From the NCBI GenBank assembly GCA_015680685.1, contig MNCI01034009.1, positions 1,116,432 through 1,180,431 of the forward strand: DNA of 64,000 nt, written 5' to 3'. A model generated the notes under the pieces. It made no database searches and was not told the DNA's origin. It saw only the letters and a list, made by a program, of their open reading frames with translations. Source of the DNA: Gnetum montanum (taxonomy: Eukaryota > Streptophyta > Gnetopsida > Gnetales > Gnetaceae). A program made the position numbers and the translations under genes. Below are positions 1 through 12,075 of the stretch, in pieces. The number at the start of each line of letters is the position of its first letter. Position 1 is the stretch's first letter.

Positions 1-74
1 GCTTCTTACTCTTGTTGCTTCTATCATTCACATTCTTGCATGCCTGTTGGCCTCTTTTCCCTACATTATAATGG
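1..74 (-). pseudogene. ORF3 N-terminal fragment of older element N
   Basis: Read on the minus strand, this piece continues the ORF3 start seen at 12103-12076. The two parts were separated when element A inserted with its 5-bp duplication. It would encode a short hydrophilic stretch with several stops. The assignment rests on continuity across the target duplication and on the ATG context at 12103, not on strong protein similarity. It stops at the window edge. Confidence 0.4.
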
Positions 75-79
75 ACTAG
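75..79. repeat. Target-site duplication of element A, left copy (ACTAG)
   Basis: ACTAG lies directly before the first TG of the left LTR and is repeated exactly at 12071-12075 after the right LTR. This fixes both ends of element A. Confidence 0.9.
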
Positions 80-905
80 TGATGAATCATGTTTTGACTG
101 GCTTCAATACCGGAGCCTTTATATCAGATCCCAAGACACAATGTTGAATATTTGATATCACAAGGTATATGTTGACCTATAAATATAGCGCTTAGGCTCA
201 CGATTTTCAAATAGTTTTTGTGATAGCATAGCGAAGCTCTTGCAGTTTGTTTTCTCTAGAGTTAGAATATTTTTTGAGTGCCCATAGTAGAAGTCTGAAT
301 CTGTACGGATCTTTGTTCGAGCACTGATGTACCTAACCATAGCAGTGTGACGAGAATAAAAATGAACCCTTTTGATAATCTTTGCGGCACTGAGAATAGA
401 TTAATGTTTCCTTTAATGCATTTGATATTCATGCACTTTACTTTAATGCATTTTCATTAAGAAATTAATTTCCAATTGTTAATGAACACAAGCATGACCA
501 CTTCGAGCATATGTGTAGCAGTTGGTAATCCAAAAATGCCTGACGTTTGGTAATCGAGTGGTGCTACATGCATTCAGGATGTGTCTAGAGAGTGGAAATG
601 GGTACTTGTGTTTGGGTAGCTAGGCAGTAGATGAATTAGATCTTAAATTACTCTGCTTCTCATTCTAGTTCTAGGCAATTAAACTTATAAAATATAAAAT
701 GATAAAAAATCACATACCTCAGTTGCACTTAACCATATACTTGTACCTCACAAGTGGAATTGAGAAGACAACGATCGTTTCAATTAGATTTCACTTCCTT
801 AAAACTAGTGTGCTTAAGAATTTAAGGTCTGCGAAGTTCAATCGAATCACGCATGAACGCTTATGATTCGTATGGTTGGGCATAGGGGTACCTCGCCTCT
901 CACCA
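80..905 (+). repeat. 5' LTR of element A
   Basis: 826 bp, aligning end to end with 11221-12070. It begins TGATGAATCA and ends CTCACCA. A TATAAATA box sits at 178-185 and an AATAAA signal at 355-360, giving a short R region. U3 holds GATATC/AATATC-type repeats. A 6-bp inverted repeat GTAGCA/TGCTAC (515-520, 562-567) encloses two TTGGTAATC copies. Confidence 0.9.
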
Positions 906-906
906 T

Positions 907-924
907 TAGTGTCGTTGCTAAGGA
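907..924 (+). other. Primer-binding site of element A, tRNA-Asp type
   Basis: It lies one base after the LTR and aligns with the site in elements B, C, D and M (consensus TGGCATCGTTGCCGGGGA). The consensus differs by two bases from the complement of the plant tRNA-Asp 3' end as I recall it (TGGCGCCGTTGCCGGGGA). This copy has several further changes. Confidence 0.7.
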
Positions 925-1063
925 CCTTTTAGTTGTTACATGCGCTATCTAGGACTAGTGAAAAATTATTCAAATCGTTAAAACAAACCTTAGAGTCATA
1001 TCACATCTTAAGATTACTACAACAATTTTAAGAAGCACACTACATTTTTTTTTCTAACATAAA

Positions 1064-2930
1064 ATGTCTTCTTCTCATAGGAGTGATTCTCCATCCAAGT
1101 TTGACAAAGTACATCAGCCAGTGCCTCAACAATACCAAGTGGTATATACTCATCCTGATGAGTATGTACCAAATTTCAACTTCATCCTACACCAGGATGA
1201 ACAACTGTGGTGGCATGACATGGAGGGCAACATTGTGTTACTACCCAATCGGTCTGTTCTTGCAATGCTTCAACAAATGCCTATACAATGGGGTCTCCAA
1301 GGACTTTATGCTAAGTACATGGTGTAGGATAGTGATGCTAGGGGTTATCATCCCATTAAGGCACAACATCTAAGGGATTGATAGCTAGAATAGCATCATG
1401 AATCTACGAAGGGAAAAGGATTTAATGATTCCTCATTCTTGCTATACCAAAAAGATGGTGGAGAGCCCTTCTCTGGAGATTTTCCATTTAGTGAAATTCC
1501 TCTCTTTGACTTTCGTGAAGGAGGTCAAAACCAAAACTTGTAGTCCATGATTCATAATCCTAGTTCTGGTAAGAATGGATCCAATAACAGAAACGGATCC
1601 AAAGAGGCAAGTCAAGACAAGGATGTGGACAAGAAACAAGATCATGATCATGGTCACGATCACCAAAGAGGTGGTAGCAAGCAACATGATGGTGCTACTA
1701 GTCCTTCTTCCTCTTCACCTTCATCATCATCATCATCTTCTAGCTCTAATTTCAACCGTAGGGGACGTGACCATGATGGAGGTGACTGACAAGACTGAAA
1801 TGATTGAAGGGACCATCGAGTAAGGCAAGACCAGGGGCACAAGCATTTAAGAGAGATGCAACGCCATGAACAAAGGGGTAGTATAGGGCATTGGAGGCAC
1901 CAAAATCAAGGCCTCGATGAGCCTTTACTTGCTACTTGAAGTATGCTAAACATCATAGAGGTAGTACAAATTCCAACAAGGCATGTAAAGGATAGTTGGA
2001 TCAAGAGGTTAGATATGAACAATATCCTTAGTTTCAAAGGGGGATATAACTCAAATCCAAAAAATCGTCTTTAAGCTTTTCAAGATGCATGTGCCTTGTA
2101 GCATATAGAGAATGAGTGACAAAAACTTAAGTTGTTTCCAAGGACATTCATTAAAAAGGCAGAAAACTGGTACCGGTCCTTAGAACCAAAATCTATCAGG
2201 CAATGGAGTACAATGCTTGAATTGTTCAATGAAAAATATCAAACATACTCTAGTGTGTCCAAGTTGAAAAGGCAAATCCAAGGATGGAAACAAGGAACAC
2301 ACAAACCCTTGGATGTCATCATTGGATAATACTATTCCTTAATGCATAGATGTCCTAGCAATGGTTATTCTCAACTAGATCAACTTCGCCACATTGTAGA
2401 CAAGCTTCAATTTGAAATGAGGAGAACCCTTGGCATCTATGCCCAATGGCAACTGTCAAAATTAAGCACTTGTCAAATCCAAAGATTGATTTAGGTAGCT
2501 AAAGAGGAAGGTGAATTAAGAAAAAAGAATGTGCAGAGGAGTATAACCACAATCCTTCCATTTGCAAGTAGGAACTTCGATTTTGTGATAGTGAGGAAGA
2601 ATCAACACTTAATGAGGTGGTGAATAGGAAAGCCTTATTGCTTCAAAAATTTGAATTTGAAATTACAACCAAGGTTGATTAGTTATGGGACTCCATGGAT
2701 AGCAGATTTCAAGCTGTCATAAAAATTGCTAAATAATCCTAAGAACAAGGTAGTGATCATGAGTGTAAGAGATGCAAGGAAGCTAAACATGCCATTCAAA
2801 GAGGTAAGGGCAAGATTGTTGCAATAGAAGAAGTTGCAAGAAGTGAATTAGATGATGAGGGTGGGTGTGACATCTACTAGTATGAACATCCTAAGGGATG
2901 TTGTCCCATAGGTGTCACACTTATAGGAAT
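1064..2930 (+). pseudogene. gag of element A (broken)
   Basis: Gag builds the particle and binds the RNA. The start is ATG at 1064 (MSSSHR), matching MSSSHR in M and MSSHKR in B. An N-terminal piece with HPDEYVPNF and FILHQDEQ matches B (YPDEYVCDF, FILHQDEH). The core gag domain lies about 1940-2450, with LDMNN, KLFPRTFIK, WYRSLEPKSIRQW and LFNEKYQTY. A serine/histidine-rich linker (1660-1780) comes before it. The knuckle at about 2865-2905 reads C-x2-Y-x3-H-x4-C with a stop inside, so its second Cys is lost. There are many stops and frame changes. Confidence 0.75.
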
Positions 2931-3199
2931 ATGGGGTGTATGCTTTGAATCCAAAACTCACACAAAGGCAAACACCAAGAAGATTATCTTATCCTCAAGG
3001 TAATTCTAGGAAATTCCACTAGCAATAATAGTATTATCCAAGTGGAACTCCATTGCAATCATATGAGTAATATCAATAGTGGTAGCAACCACAATCATGG
3101 GCGTTGGCAAAACCAAGGTAGCAATACCCTTCTTGACAACCTGACCCATATGGATATTATTGAAAACACCACAAAAATTTTAGTAACACTTCTAAACAA

Positions 3200-5060
3200 C
3201 TTGTGAGCTTCCGAAGCAACCTCAAACGGCCCACAATGGAGCAAGCAAGGTCCCCCAGGGGTCCACAAATGACTACAGCAAGTCTTGGCATCAAGAATCA
3301 GGCCCAAAAAGTGCAATTTTGGTCACACACACTTTGGTCACGTTGCCCAGCGTATGACCAGCGTGTGTACAATATGACCAAACTTTGGAGCCCCAAAATC
3401 ATGTCCAAATAGACCAAATTTGGGCATGCAGACCCCCCTTGAGCATCCCCGGAGTCCCCTGCAGCTCTCAGCATCTAGAACCTTGAAATTCGAGCTCAAA
3501 ATCACATGTTTTGACCCACTTTCAGTTGGTCTCGCTGGGGTCATGCTAAGGTCACGTTGCACAGTGTGACCACAATGTGACCAAAAAAATAGGGAAAATC
3601 AACCATTTTCAGGCATCATCTTCAACATCCGAGCAACCCCCAGGGACAGGCAGCACTTGTACATGTTCACAGGCTTCAAAAACTCACAATTTGGGCCTCA
3701 AATGTGGCATTTTCAGTTGGTCACGCTGAGGTCACGTTGTGCAGCGTGACCACACAGCGTGACCAAACCAAACAGGCCCAAAACAGTAGCAAAATGGAGT
3801 CAAATTCAACATCCAGGCCACCCTGGAGAGTAGGCAGCAGTTGAGCATCAACAAACAGGCATCAACATCCAAAAATCAGCTCAAAATAGGGCATAAACAT
3901 TTGGTCACGCTGAGGTCACGTTGGGCAGTGTGACCAACCAAAAGTATGCCAAAACAACCTCCAAATCAGCTAAAAATAGATGTGCAAAACCCTCTCAACC
4001 TCAGGCATGTAGATCCACTCTGAAAACGGGTCTCATAGGTCAAAAATGGGCTCAAATGCATCATAAACATTGGACACGCTAATGGTCACGCTGGCATGCT
4101 GACACGCTGACACCAGCATATACACAGCGTAAACACTGGGATGCTAGGATGCTGGACTTCAGAAACTGATGCCAAGACACGCTATAGACACCCCAGAGCC
4201 ATATCCACACACGTTGGAGGCCTTTTCAGAGCAAAAAAAAACATAGATCCGCAGATCCAGAGGCCAGACATCCAAATCCACTCTTGTACTTTAACATTCT
4301 TTGTACATTTTGCATTTTTTAGCTTATCAAGCTCTTACACTGTGGATTACACACGCCAGCGTAAGAGATCTTAGTCACGTTGCACCTTGTACATTGTAAA
4401 ATTCTGTGCATCCAGTCAAAACGTTCACACTTGTCGCCCGACCCCCATTTCCCGCATCCGGGAACCATGGATCTTCCACACAGATCCGAATTTCATGCTT
4501 AAACCTGCATAAATACCCCGATCTCACACTAAACCAGGGGAGGAAATTTTGGGGGGGCAAACTTCTGGGTTAGCAATTTTGAGCATCCTCCCGCACACAC
4601 TGGGCAACACTCTGTACACTGGACACCAAACTTGGTCATGCTGAGAAACCTGGGCACACCACCTTGTACGCTGAACAAGTTTTTGATCACGCTGGACACC
4701 TTGGATCCAGAAACTTGCACCTTCCTAGTGTCTGCATTCCCACTAGGGCTAAACATCAGACTTGCAACAATCTGCAACTACATTCTGACTGATGCACATT
4801 TGTAATTTACATTGTTTGCATTTTTTGCTAGCTAGTTTACATTGTTTGCATTATTGCACTATTTATAGTTGTTTACATTCATTTTGCTGTACATGCTTGT
4901 TTACATTTGGTTCCACCGTTTGCACCTGTTTACGCATAACCCAGTGCATCACAACAACGCATGCTAGGGGAAGTCCTTGTTTGATCTACGCGCAAACCAT
5001 TCAAGGCACTCTACCTTCGTTTATTTCCAGCTTGCCCTTGCGTAAAGGTGGGGTCTTACT
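3200..5060. repeat. 1.85-kb repetitive insert between gag and protease in A
   Basis: It is absent from the matching place in B, which passes directly from the gag tail to protease. It holds about five degenerate units, roughly 170-190 bp apart (near 3330, 3525, 3715, 3898, 4070), each centred on GGTCACGCTG..GGTCACGTTG..CAGCGTGACC. The unit at 3719-3751 has a perfect 10-bp inverted repeat (GGTCACGCTG at 3719-3728, CAGCGTGACC at 3742-3751). The end part (4795-4950) is a TTTACATTGTTTGCAT-type simple repeat. No convincing protein is encoded. Confidence 0.65.
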
Positions 5061-6540
5061 ATGTCTTTAGTAGATCTCTCGGCATCCATTTCATTCCAGC
5101 CTCACGCCAATGATTTCGGACAGTACAATTATGTTTAGTAACCCTTGTCTCCACGTGACTTCTCTAGTCATGTTTCTACTTTCCAATCTCACTACCACCC
5201 TTCTGATTATTATCAAACTCATTCTCCACATGCAAGAATGGATACCACCTCTTACCCTTATCCTCCTCTTGTTCTTGCACATCTTCCTCCTCTATCCACA
5301 CAACTACCACCTACTCCACCTGTGCAGGGTGAACTCCCAACTCAACTACAACAATGCAACACTACCAAGGCCGTTAATCTATAATTAGTTCATCAACTAA
5401 ATGGTTTAAATACTTGATCAAAGAAAAGACCTTTCTTCTGACCACGTAGTCCACCTAAGATCTCAAATACACCTGTGGCTGATAACCTTGTTCCTCTGTC
5501 TTCCTCTGTATCAAATTCCTTTAAGTTCCCTTCAAATCAAACATTACCCAAGATCCATACTATGATGCTTACTCATGTCATATCTAATTGAATCCATGTT
5601 GGAAACCTTCCCAAGAAGTTAGTAGATCCTAAAAGTCCTCTTATTTATTTGCAAATTACAGAGAATGAACCATGCAAAGCTCTTCTCGACTGAGGTTTCA
5701 ATGTCAACCTAATTTCTCATGAGATGTATACTACATGAAACCTACCTTCTCTTAAAAAGAGCAATATTATATTAAAATTGGTAGACTAGTCTATCACTAT
5801 TCCATTGGGATTGGTGGAAGACATTGTGATCACTATCTATGGGTGGTCTTATCCTGCTAATTTCCTAGTGATTAAGATGGAGAACTACAAGGGGACTTTT
5901 TAATCATCATGGGAAGGACATGGCTAAGCACCATTGATGCAAGAATGGAAATCAAAGATCTTTCCTTAGAAATATCCAAAGAAAATTCCTTCGGGAAGAT
6001 TGAGAAAAAAAGAGTTCTATACATCGTGTACAACAATATGGGGTGCAATTGTGTGCAAAAACTCTAGGCAGTGAAACGAGCATCCATCTCTACATGTAAG
6101 AAGTGTGCACCAAAAGTAGAAATTCAAAGATGTCTATACGCAACACCCACAAAACAAGAGGGAACCCAATGGCTGACTACTAATTTTGAGAGTAGCACAC
6201 TTTGCATGGAACCAACTAAGAGCCTGACATGTGCATATGTTGTAGGAATTAATGAACTAGAGCAAGTTCATCACCAACTCTCTGATGATGTAAATGATGA
6301 TACATATGGGGGAGAGTTAAAAATTCTTGAAAACTTCAAGTAAGAGCCCCTTGAACTCAAAATGCTATCGGCCAACATGGAGTATGTGTTCCTAAAAAAT
6401 GGGAAGATGGTCATAATCAATGCAAATCTTGCTCTAGAATAGAAAAATATGTTGTTAAATGTGGTTAAAAAATGGTTAGTAGGCTTTGCCTGGTCATATC
6501 CTAAACTCACAGGGATTGATCCTAGGATATGCCAACATCG
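5060..6540 (+). pseudogene. gag tail, protease and pre-RT linker of A (broken)
   Basis: A proline-rich tail (5240-5370) leads to the aspartic protease remnant near 5660-5900. There PCKALLD is followed by a stop where SG should be, then VNLISHEM. A stretch matching the B pre-RT linker runs 6071-6343 (CxxCAPK, GTQWLT, ESSTLCMEP, LKILENFK). The catalytic motif is destroyed, so no active protease is possible. Confidence 0.7.
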
Positions 6541-6559
6541 TATCTACACTAATTTGGCC

Positions 6560-7815
6560 ATGAAGCCAAATAGGTAGCCACAAAGGTGATTGAACCCTAA
6601 ATGAAGCAGATTATCAAGGAGAAAATCGAACAACTCTTTAATGCGAGATTCATCCATCCTATTGCAAATAGTGAGTGGCTTAGTCCACTCATTATTGTGC
6701 CCAAGAAAGGTAACAAGTGGTAGGTCTGCATTGATTTTTAGCTATTGAATATGGAAACATTCAAGGATCACTTTCCATTGCCATTCATTGATTAGGTGTT
6801 AAACACAATATCTCGACATTACTACTACAATTTTCTAGATGGTTACAGTGGCTATAACCAAATCCAGATCATGTTGGAGGACCAAGCCAAAACAACATTC
6901 ACAAGTCCTAGGGAACTTTTGCATATCGTAAGATGCCTTTTGATCTTTTCAATGCCCCTACTACATTCCAATGCTTGGTCCTTAGCATTTTTCAATAGTA
7001 GATTGGTAGTAGTATGGAAATCTTCATGGATGAATTCTCCACCTATGGAGCTACATTTGAGTAAGCCTTGGACTACCTTAAGCAAGTACTAAAATGATGT
7101 GTTAAGACAAACCTCAAGCTCAAATGGTAGAAAAGTCATCTGATGATCCAATAGGGCACTATGTTGGGGCACAAAATATCACAAGCAGGAGTTGAGGTCG
7201 ACCCCAAAAAAATAAGGGTCATCTAAGAAATAATTGGCCAACCAAAAATTGTCAAAGATGTTTAGTCATTCTTTGGACATATTGGCTACTATCGACGATT
7301 CATAGAGAATTTCTCTAAGATTGCAAAACCATTGGTGGAGTTGACAAAAAAAGATGCTCCATTTTTCTGGACCGTGGAATGTGAACAAACATTCCAATAG
7401 CTGAAAGAGAAGCTTGTAGCAACTCCAATCCTACAAGCACCTGACTGGTCCAAATTGTTTCATGTTATCATAGATTCATTAAATTATTCCTTAAGAGCTA
7501 TGCTTATGTAGATGGATGACAAGAAAAATCCATATTACATCCACTGCGCTAGCCAAAGCATTGTGGGTGCACAATTGAACTACACCACTACAAAAAAAGA
7601 ACTTATGGCAGTGGTATTTACTCTAAATAAGTTCATGTACTATGTGCTTGGATACAAAGTGTTTGTGCATAAAAACCACAATGCCATCCACTTCCTGATG
7701 AATAAGCCAATGGTGAGCCCCTATGTCATATGGTGGTTGGTGATTTTACAAGAATTTGATCTTACGATGGTAGATCAAAAGGGCATTGAGAATGTGGTTG
7801 CTGACCACTTGTCTT
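6560..7815 (+). pseudogene. Reverse transcriptase and RNase H of A (broken)
   Basis: The sequence is typical of Athila-like pol: WLSPLIIVPKKG, then FLDGYSGYNQ (6833-6862), an MPF..LFNAPTTFQ-like stretch, and the active-site box near 7020 reading FMDE instead of FMDD. RNase H is seen around 7465-7815, with YYIHCAS, AQLNYTTTKKELMAVVF, NHNAIHFL and VADHLS. Frames change at least between 6796 and 7512 and there are several in-frame stops. The altered active site and the stops make it dead. Confidence 0.85.
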
Positions 7816-9257
7816 GATTATGATGGGACAACAAAGAGGTGGAGAACCCACTATCTGATATATTTCCTAACAAACTCCTCTTTGCTGGAGCTATAACTAA
7901 ACAATTGCCCAATGAGCCTAAATGATATGATGGCATTCTTACCTATCTTCTCACCCAAGAGATGCCACAAGGATTGGACCACTGCAAGAAACAATAGTTT
8001 CTTCACAAGCTAAAATACTTCATGGAGATCAACGAACACCTCTACAAGATGTGCGTCAATGGCTTGGTTCATTGGTGTGTCCCTGATGCTGATCAATTGC
8101 ACATACTCCAAGATGCTCATGAAGGTCCTTGTGGGGGCCACTATGTTGGGAGATGCATAGCCATTAAAATCCTAATGGCAAGATACTATTGGCCAACAAT
8201 TTTCAGGGAAGCTTATCAATATGTCCACTCTTGTGAATGTTACCAACGAGATGGTGGAATGACTGCTTGAATGGAGGGACTTCAATAATGGATTCAACCA
8301 TTAGAATCCTTCAACATTTGGGGCATTGATTTCATGGGTCCCATCACACCCATGTCAACTGGAAAGGCATACATCATAGTTGCTATTGACTATTGTACAA
8401 AATGGGCAAAAGTAGCAGCTGTCACCAACTGTACATCTTCTAATACTACTCCATTTGTACAAAAAAAATGTTGTAAATGGGTTTGGTGTGCCACATGCAT
8501 TAATTTTTGATAATGGAACTCATTTTACAGGTAGTACCTTTTGGAAGCTCATGCAACACCTAGGGGTTGAACATAAACTCAAAACACCCTACCACCCCCA
8601 AGCCAATGGTCAAGTTGAGGTTACTAATAGGGAAGTTACAAGGATTCTAACAAGAACTATTAGCAAATATAGGAAAGACTAGAGCACAAAACTCAACGAT
8701 TCCCTTTGGGCTTACCACTTAGCATGGAAACTTTCTATAGGCTATTCTCCCTATGAGCTGGTGTACAAAAAATTACCAACACTTCCTATTCAATTTGAGC
8801 TCCATACACTTTCAATGGCTTGTGACCTCAACCTTGACTTGAGTCTATCACAAAAAGGAAGATTAATAAATCTCAACTTGCTAGATGAAAATTGATTAAT
8901 GACCCTATCATCCAACAAGTTGCACAAGGCATACAACAAAAAGTGCCATGACCTTAGAATTAGAAAAGTTAAACTTCAACCAAGAGATGAGGTTCTCTAT
9001 TGGAACCCCACACATGTCCCTCAATGAACCAAGTTCCAGACATTGTGGGAAGGACCTTATATCATTTACAAAACTTTTCCTTCTAGGGCCATGATGATCT
9101 ACAAACTTGAGATCCCAAACAAGAAACAGTTGGTCAACATACAACAAGTCAAACCTTTCCACGAGCATAAGCCAACGAATACAACAAATGCCTCATCAAA
9201 TGAACAACCACACTCAATATTTTAGATCTCCTCCTTTCAACTTAGTCATGGGGGAGA
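7816..9257 (+). pseudogene. Integrase of A (broken)
   Basis: The zinc domain at 8090-8245 keeps all four ligands (AHEGPCGGHYVG ... SCECYQ). The DDE core follows: GIDFMGPI near 8320, [16 protein letters not shown] at about 8505, and PYHPQANGQVEVTNRE near 8590. The C-terminal part (LYWNPTHV, LWEGPYIIYKTFPSRA) runs to about 9225. A frame change lies between 8270 and 8455, and stops are scattered. The domain order places it in Ty3/gypsy. Confidence 0.85.
9243..9257 (+). other. Internal polypurine-like tract of A, at pol end
   Basis: TTAGTCATGGGGGAGA matches the tract before the LTRs of B, C and D (consensus AGTCGTGGGGG) and the tract at the pol end of B (22594-22607). Confidence 0.55.
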
Positions 9258-10420
9258 TGGCCATCCATGCTAACTATATAAGTGGCACCTCAATTTTCAC
9301 CCTTTTTGTTTTACATGTTTTTGTTTGACACATTTTTGTGCTACAACTTTTTGTTTTACACATTCTTTATTTTATAGCTTTTTATCCTCATGTTATTAAT
9401 ATTTTCTAATTTTTGTTTTACACCATCGTTAGTACATTTTCTATTTCTTGAATATTTTATATATTTTTTTTAATCTAGTGCATTTTTCTAACTTGTTGTT
9501 AATAAGTGCTAGGCATAGTGGTAATTCATTGCTTGATGGTGGTATATACTATTTAGTTATTTGATTGTTGGTGTATGAATTCTAGCTTTGAATTTTGTCA
9601 CTAATAATGAGGACATGATTTATTTTCATGCAATAGGCAATGAGTCCACAACATCCACCCATCCAGAAACTCTATGGTTTTCATTGTTGTAGAAATGTGC
9701 AATCCCTTTTTCATTAATAAAACTATAATGAATTTGTGACTTTGGTAGTTTTCGGATTTGGAAAGGATTCAAAGGTTTAAATAAGGTGTGATTTCAAGGG
9801 GATTCAATATTCTTTGTGCTTTTCTGCTTACTTGGATGCATGTGTGTTTTCATGGATTTCTTACTATTCCATGTTGACCAATAAAAGGAAGTTGAATAAG
9901 TCTTTGCATGGTGTGCTTCTCATCAAGAAAAAAAACCAATGGGAATTCAAAGCATACCCCTTATACAAAATAAATGAACTATAAGCACTAGTTATGGGAC
10001 TACAAAGACATGTTACACATTCTTGAAGGTCCCCTCTAACTAAGGCCCTTCCTCACTTCCTACTTCTCTTTTCTTCTCTAATAAGGAATGGTGATTGTTT
10101 TTGTGGAATCACTCTTGTGTCTCAAGATGGTGGATTGGTCTTAGAATGGCAATGCGAAGTCACTAAATGTGATTGGTTTTGTTCTGGACGAAGGATGGAT
10201 CTTATCAAGTCATTTAACCATAAAATTTATAAGAGACTCTATGTGACCTTAATCAAGAACTTCATTCCACATACTCTCTTATCCATCTATGCTTTCCATG
10301 TCTCACCTCATTGTCAATTTCATGTTCTTGTTCAATGTCCTAGTTTGAAGTGTTGAAATTCTTAGGTAGTTTCTTTTGAGTTTTTGTACTTAAGCTTCCA
10401 TAATCATTAATCATCCACAA
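9258..10420 (+). other. Non-coding post-pol region of A
   Basis: A T-rich stretch (9295-9480, TTTTTGTTTTACA-type runs) is followed by sequence shared with the same region of B, such as GAGTCCACAACATCCACCCA and TTGCATGGTGTG. No coding signal is seen. Similar T-rich tracts follow pol or gag in B, C, D and M. Confidence 0.5.
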
Positions 10421-10421
10421 G

Positions 10422-10502
10422 GTCCATGGACTCCTCAGTTTGAGATTATGCAAGGACAATAAAAGGCTTATGCCTGCTTTGGGGAGGACCCACTTGCATA
10501 TC
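10422..10502 (+). other. Conserved three-way-junction motif, copy in A
   Basis: Outer stem GATTATGCAAG (10444-10454) pairs with CTTGCATATC (10493-10502) with one bulge. Inside are hairpin 1 AGGC-TTAT-GCCT (10464-10475) and hairpin 2 TGGG-GAGGA-CCCA (10480-10492). An upstream hairpin GTCCATGGAC lies at 10422-10431. Five other copies in this window keep the shape with compensating base changes. Confidence 0.6.
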
Positions 10503-10504
10503 TT

Positions 10505-11206
10505 TTGGTTGGATTAGTTAAGTTCTTTATTATTAGATATTCTTACAATCAAACCCTTTTGTTTGTTCCATCAATGACATCCTAATGTGCACACCTTCAC
10601 AACATTCTTCGAGGAAATATTTTTATTGTCTTTGTTGTGAATTCTTTAACCCTCCTCATGTATTTTATTATGTTTGGACTTTTCAAAACATTGCTAATGG
10701 ATTGCTTATCTATTCCACCATATTTTTTAGCCTTCTTGCTAACACTATTATTGAAATTCATCCATCACAATCACAACCTAGCCAAGTGTAATCATTGATG
10801 AGACAAGGTACTTCAAAGCTATATGTTACACATTGCACACTAATACACGATTTTGTTGTGATTGCAATAGGAAGCGTGGATGGAACACATAGACTAGAAG
10901 TAGGACTATCCTCACAAAGGAAGTAACAACAGTAGCATCATGTGACAAGGACTCTTCATGATCATTAAATCTTCTTCCTCACTCTTTAGCTACCAGAGGA
11001 GTGGATGTCAGTTTTGTCTAGGGTGCTCTCTTCTCTTGTTCTGAACATGCAGTTTTGTAAAAGATTGTAATCCATACACTTGGGCACTTAAGAGTCTATT
11101 TGTTCCATTTGAGTCAGTTTGTATGTCAGTCAATAATCCAATACCTTCCCAGTATTTTGTAAGGAACTTGTTCCTTCTCTTCTTCACTCAAGGATGAGTT
11201 TTCATT
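10505..11206 (+). pseudogene. Residual 3' region of A with lost ORF3
   Basis: TGATTGCAAT near 10860 corresponds to the TGATTGCAG-ATG that starts ORF3 in B and C. Almost at once the sequence jumps to the region just before the 3' LTR, so about 2.8 kb of ORF3 is gone. Confidence 0.45.
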
Positions 11207-11220
11207 CAATTGTGGAGGTA
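11207..11220 (+). other. Polypurine tract of A
   Basis: CAATTGTGGAGGTA directly precedes the 3' LTR. It is preceded by AAGGATGAGTTTTCATTCA, a T-rich box shared with the other elements. Confidence 0.7.
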
Positions 11221-12070
11221 TGATGAATCATGTTTTAACTAGCTCAGATATCGAATATCCAATATCGGAGCCTTGATATCGGATACCCAATATCAAATCC
11301 CAAGATGTGATGTTGAATATCTAATATCACAAGGTATATTCTAGCCTATAAATATAGCGCTTGGGCTCATGATTTTCAAATAGTTTTTGTGATAGCATAG
11401 CAAAGCTCTTGCAGTTTGTTTTCTCTAGAGTTAGAATATTTTCTGAGTGCTCGAAACAAGAGTCTGAGTGTGTATAGATCTTTATTTGAGCACTGATGTG
11501 CCTAAACAAAGTAGTGTGATGAGAATAAAAACAAACCCTTTTGATAATCCTTGCAGCACTGAGAATAGATTAATGTTTTTAATGCATTTGATATTCATGC
11601 ACTTTACTTTAATGCATTTTCATTAAGCAGTTAATTTCCAGTTGTTAATAAACACAAGCACAACCACTTTGGGCATACGTGTAGCAGTTGGTAACCTAGA
11701 AACGCATAACATTTGGTAACCAAGCAGTGCTACATGCATTTAGGATGTGTGTGGAGAGTGAAAATAGGTACTTGTGTTAGGCTAGCTAGGTAGTAGATGA
11801 ATTAGATCTTAAATTACTCTACCTCTCATTTTGGTTCTAGGCGATTAAACTAATAAAATATAAAAATATAAAAATCACATACCTCAGTTGCACTTAACCA
11901 TATATTTGTACCTCACAAGTGGAATTGATAAGACAACAATCATTTCAATTAGATTTCACTTCCTTGAAACTAGTGTACTTAAGAACTTAAGGTCTATGGA
12001 GTTCGACTAGATCGTGTGTGAACGCTTGTGATTTGTATGGTTGGGTGTAGGGGTACCTTGTAGCTCATCA
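11221..12070 (+). repeat. 3' LTR of element A
   Basis: 850 bp, starting TGATGAATCA and ending GCTCATCA. TATAAATA lies at 11347-11354. U3 keeps a fuller GATATC/AATATC array (11246-11335) than the 5' copy. The GTAGCA/TGCTAC inverted repeat is at 11681-11686 and 11728-11733. Confidence 0.9.
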
Positions 12071-12075
12071 ACTAG
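12071..12075. repeat. Target-site duplication of element A, right copy (ACTAG)
   Basis: Identical to 75-79. Confidence 0.9.

Larger units (their letters stand above)
80..12070 (+). mobile_element. Element A: Athila-like Ty3/gypsy LTR retrotransposon, decayed
   Basis: About 12.0 kb between matching 5-bp duplications. The order is LTR, tRNA-Asp-type primer site, gag, a 1.85-kb repetitive insert, protease remnant, RT, RNase H, integrase, long non-coding 3' region, polypurine tract, LTR. RT (FLDGYSGYNQ) and integrase (PYHPQANGQ) motifs place it in Ty3/gypsy, and the gene order and primer site suit the Athila/Tat group. The two LTRs have visibly diverged and every frame is broken, so it is an old inactive copy. 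ORF3 is essentially missing. It landed inside the ORF3 of element N. Confidence 0.9.

Noticed and set aside
1442-1842. Minus-strand and alternate frames over the serine/histidine-rich gag linker, including an acidic D/E run
   Set aside because: Low-complexity TCATCA repeats give open frames in several registers. Only the plus-strand gag frame has homologues in B.
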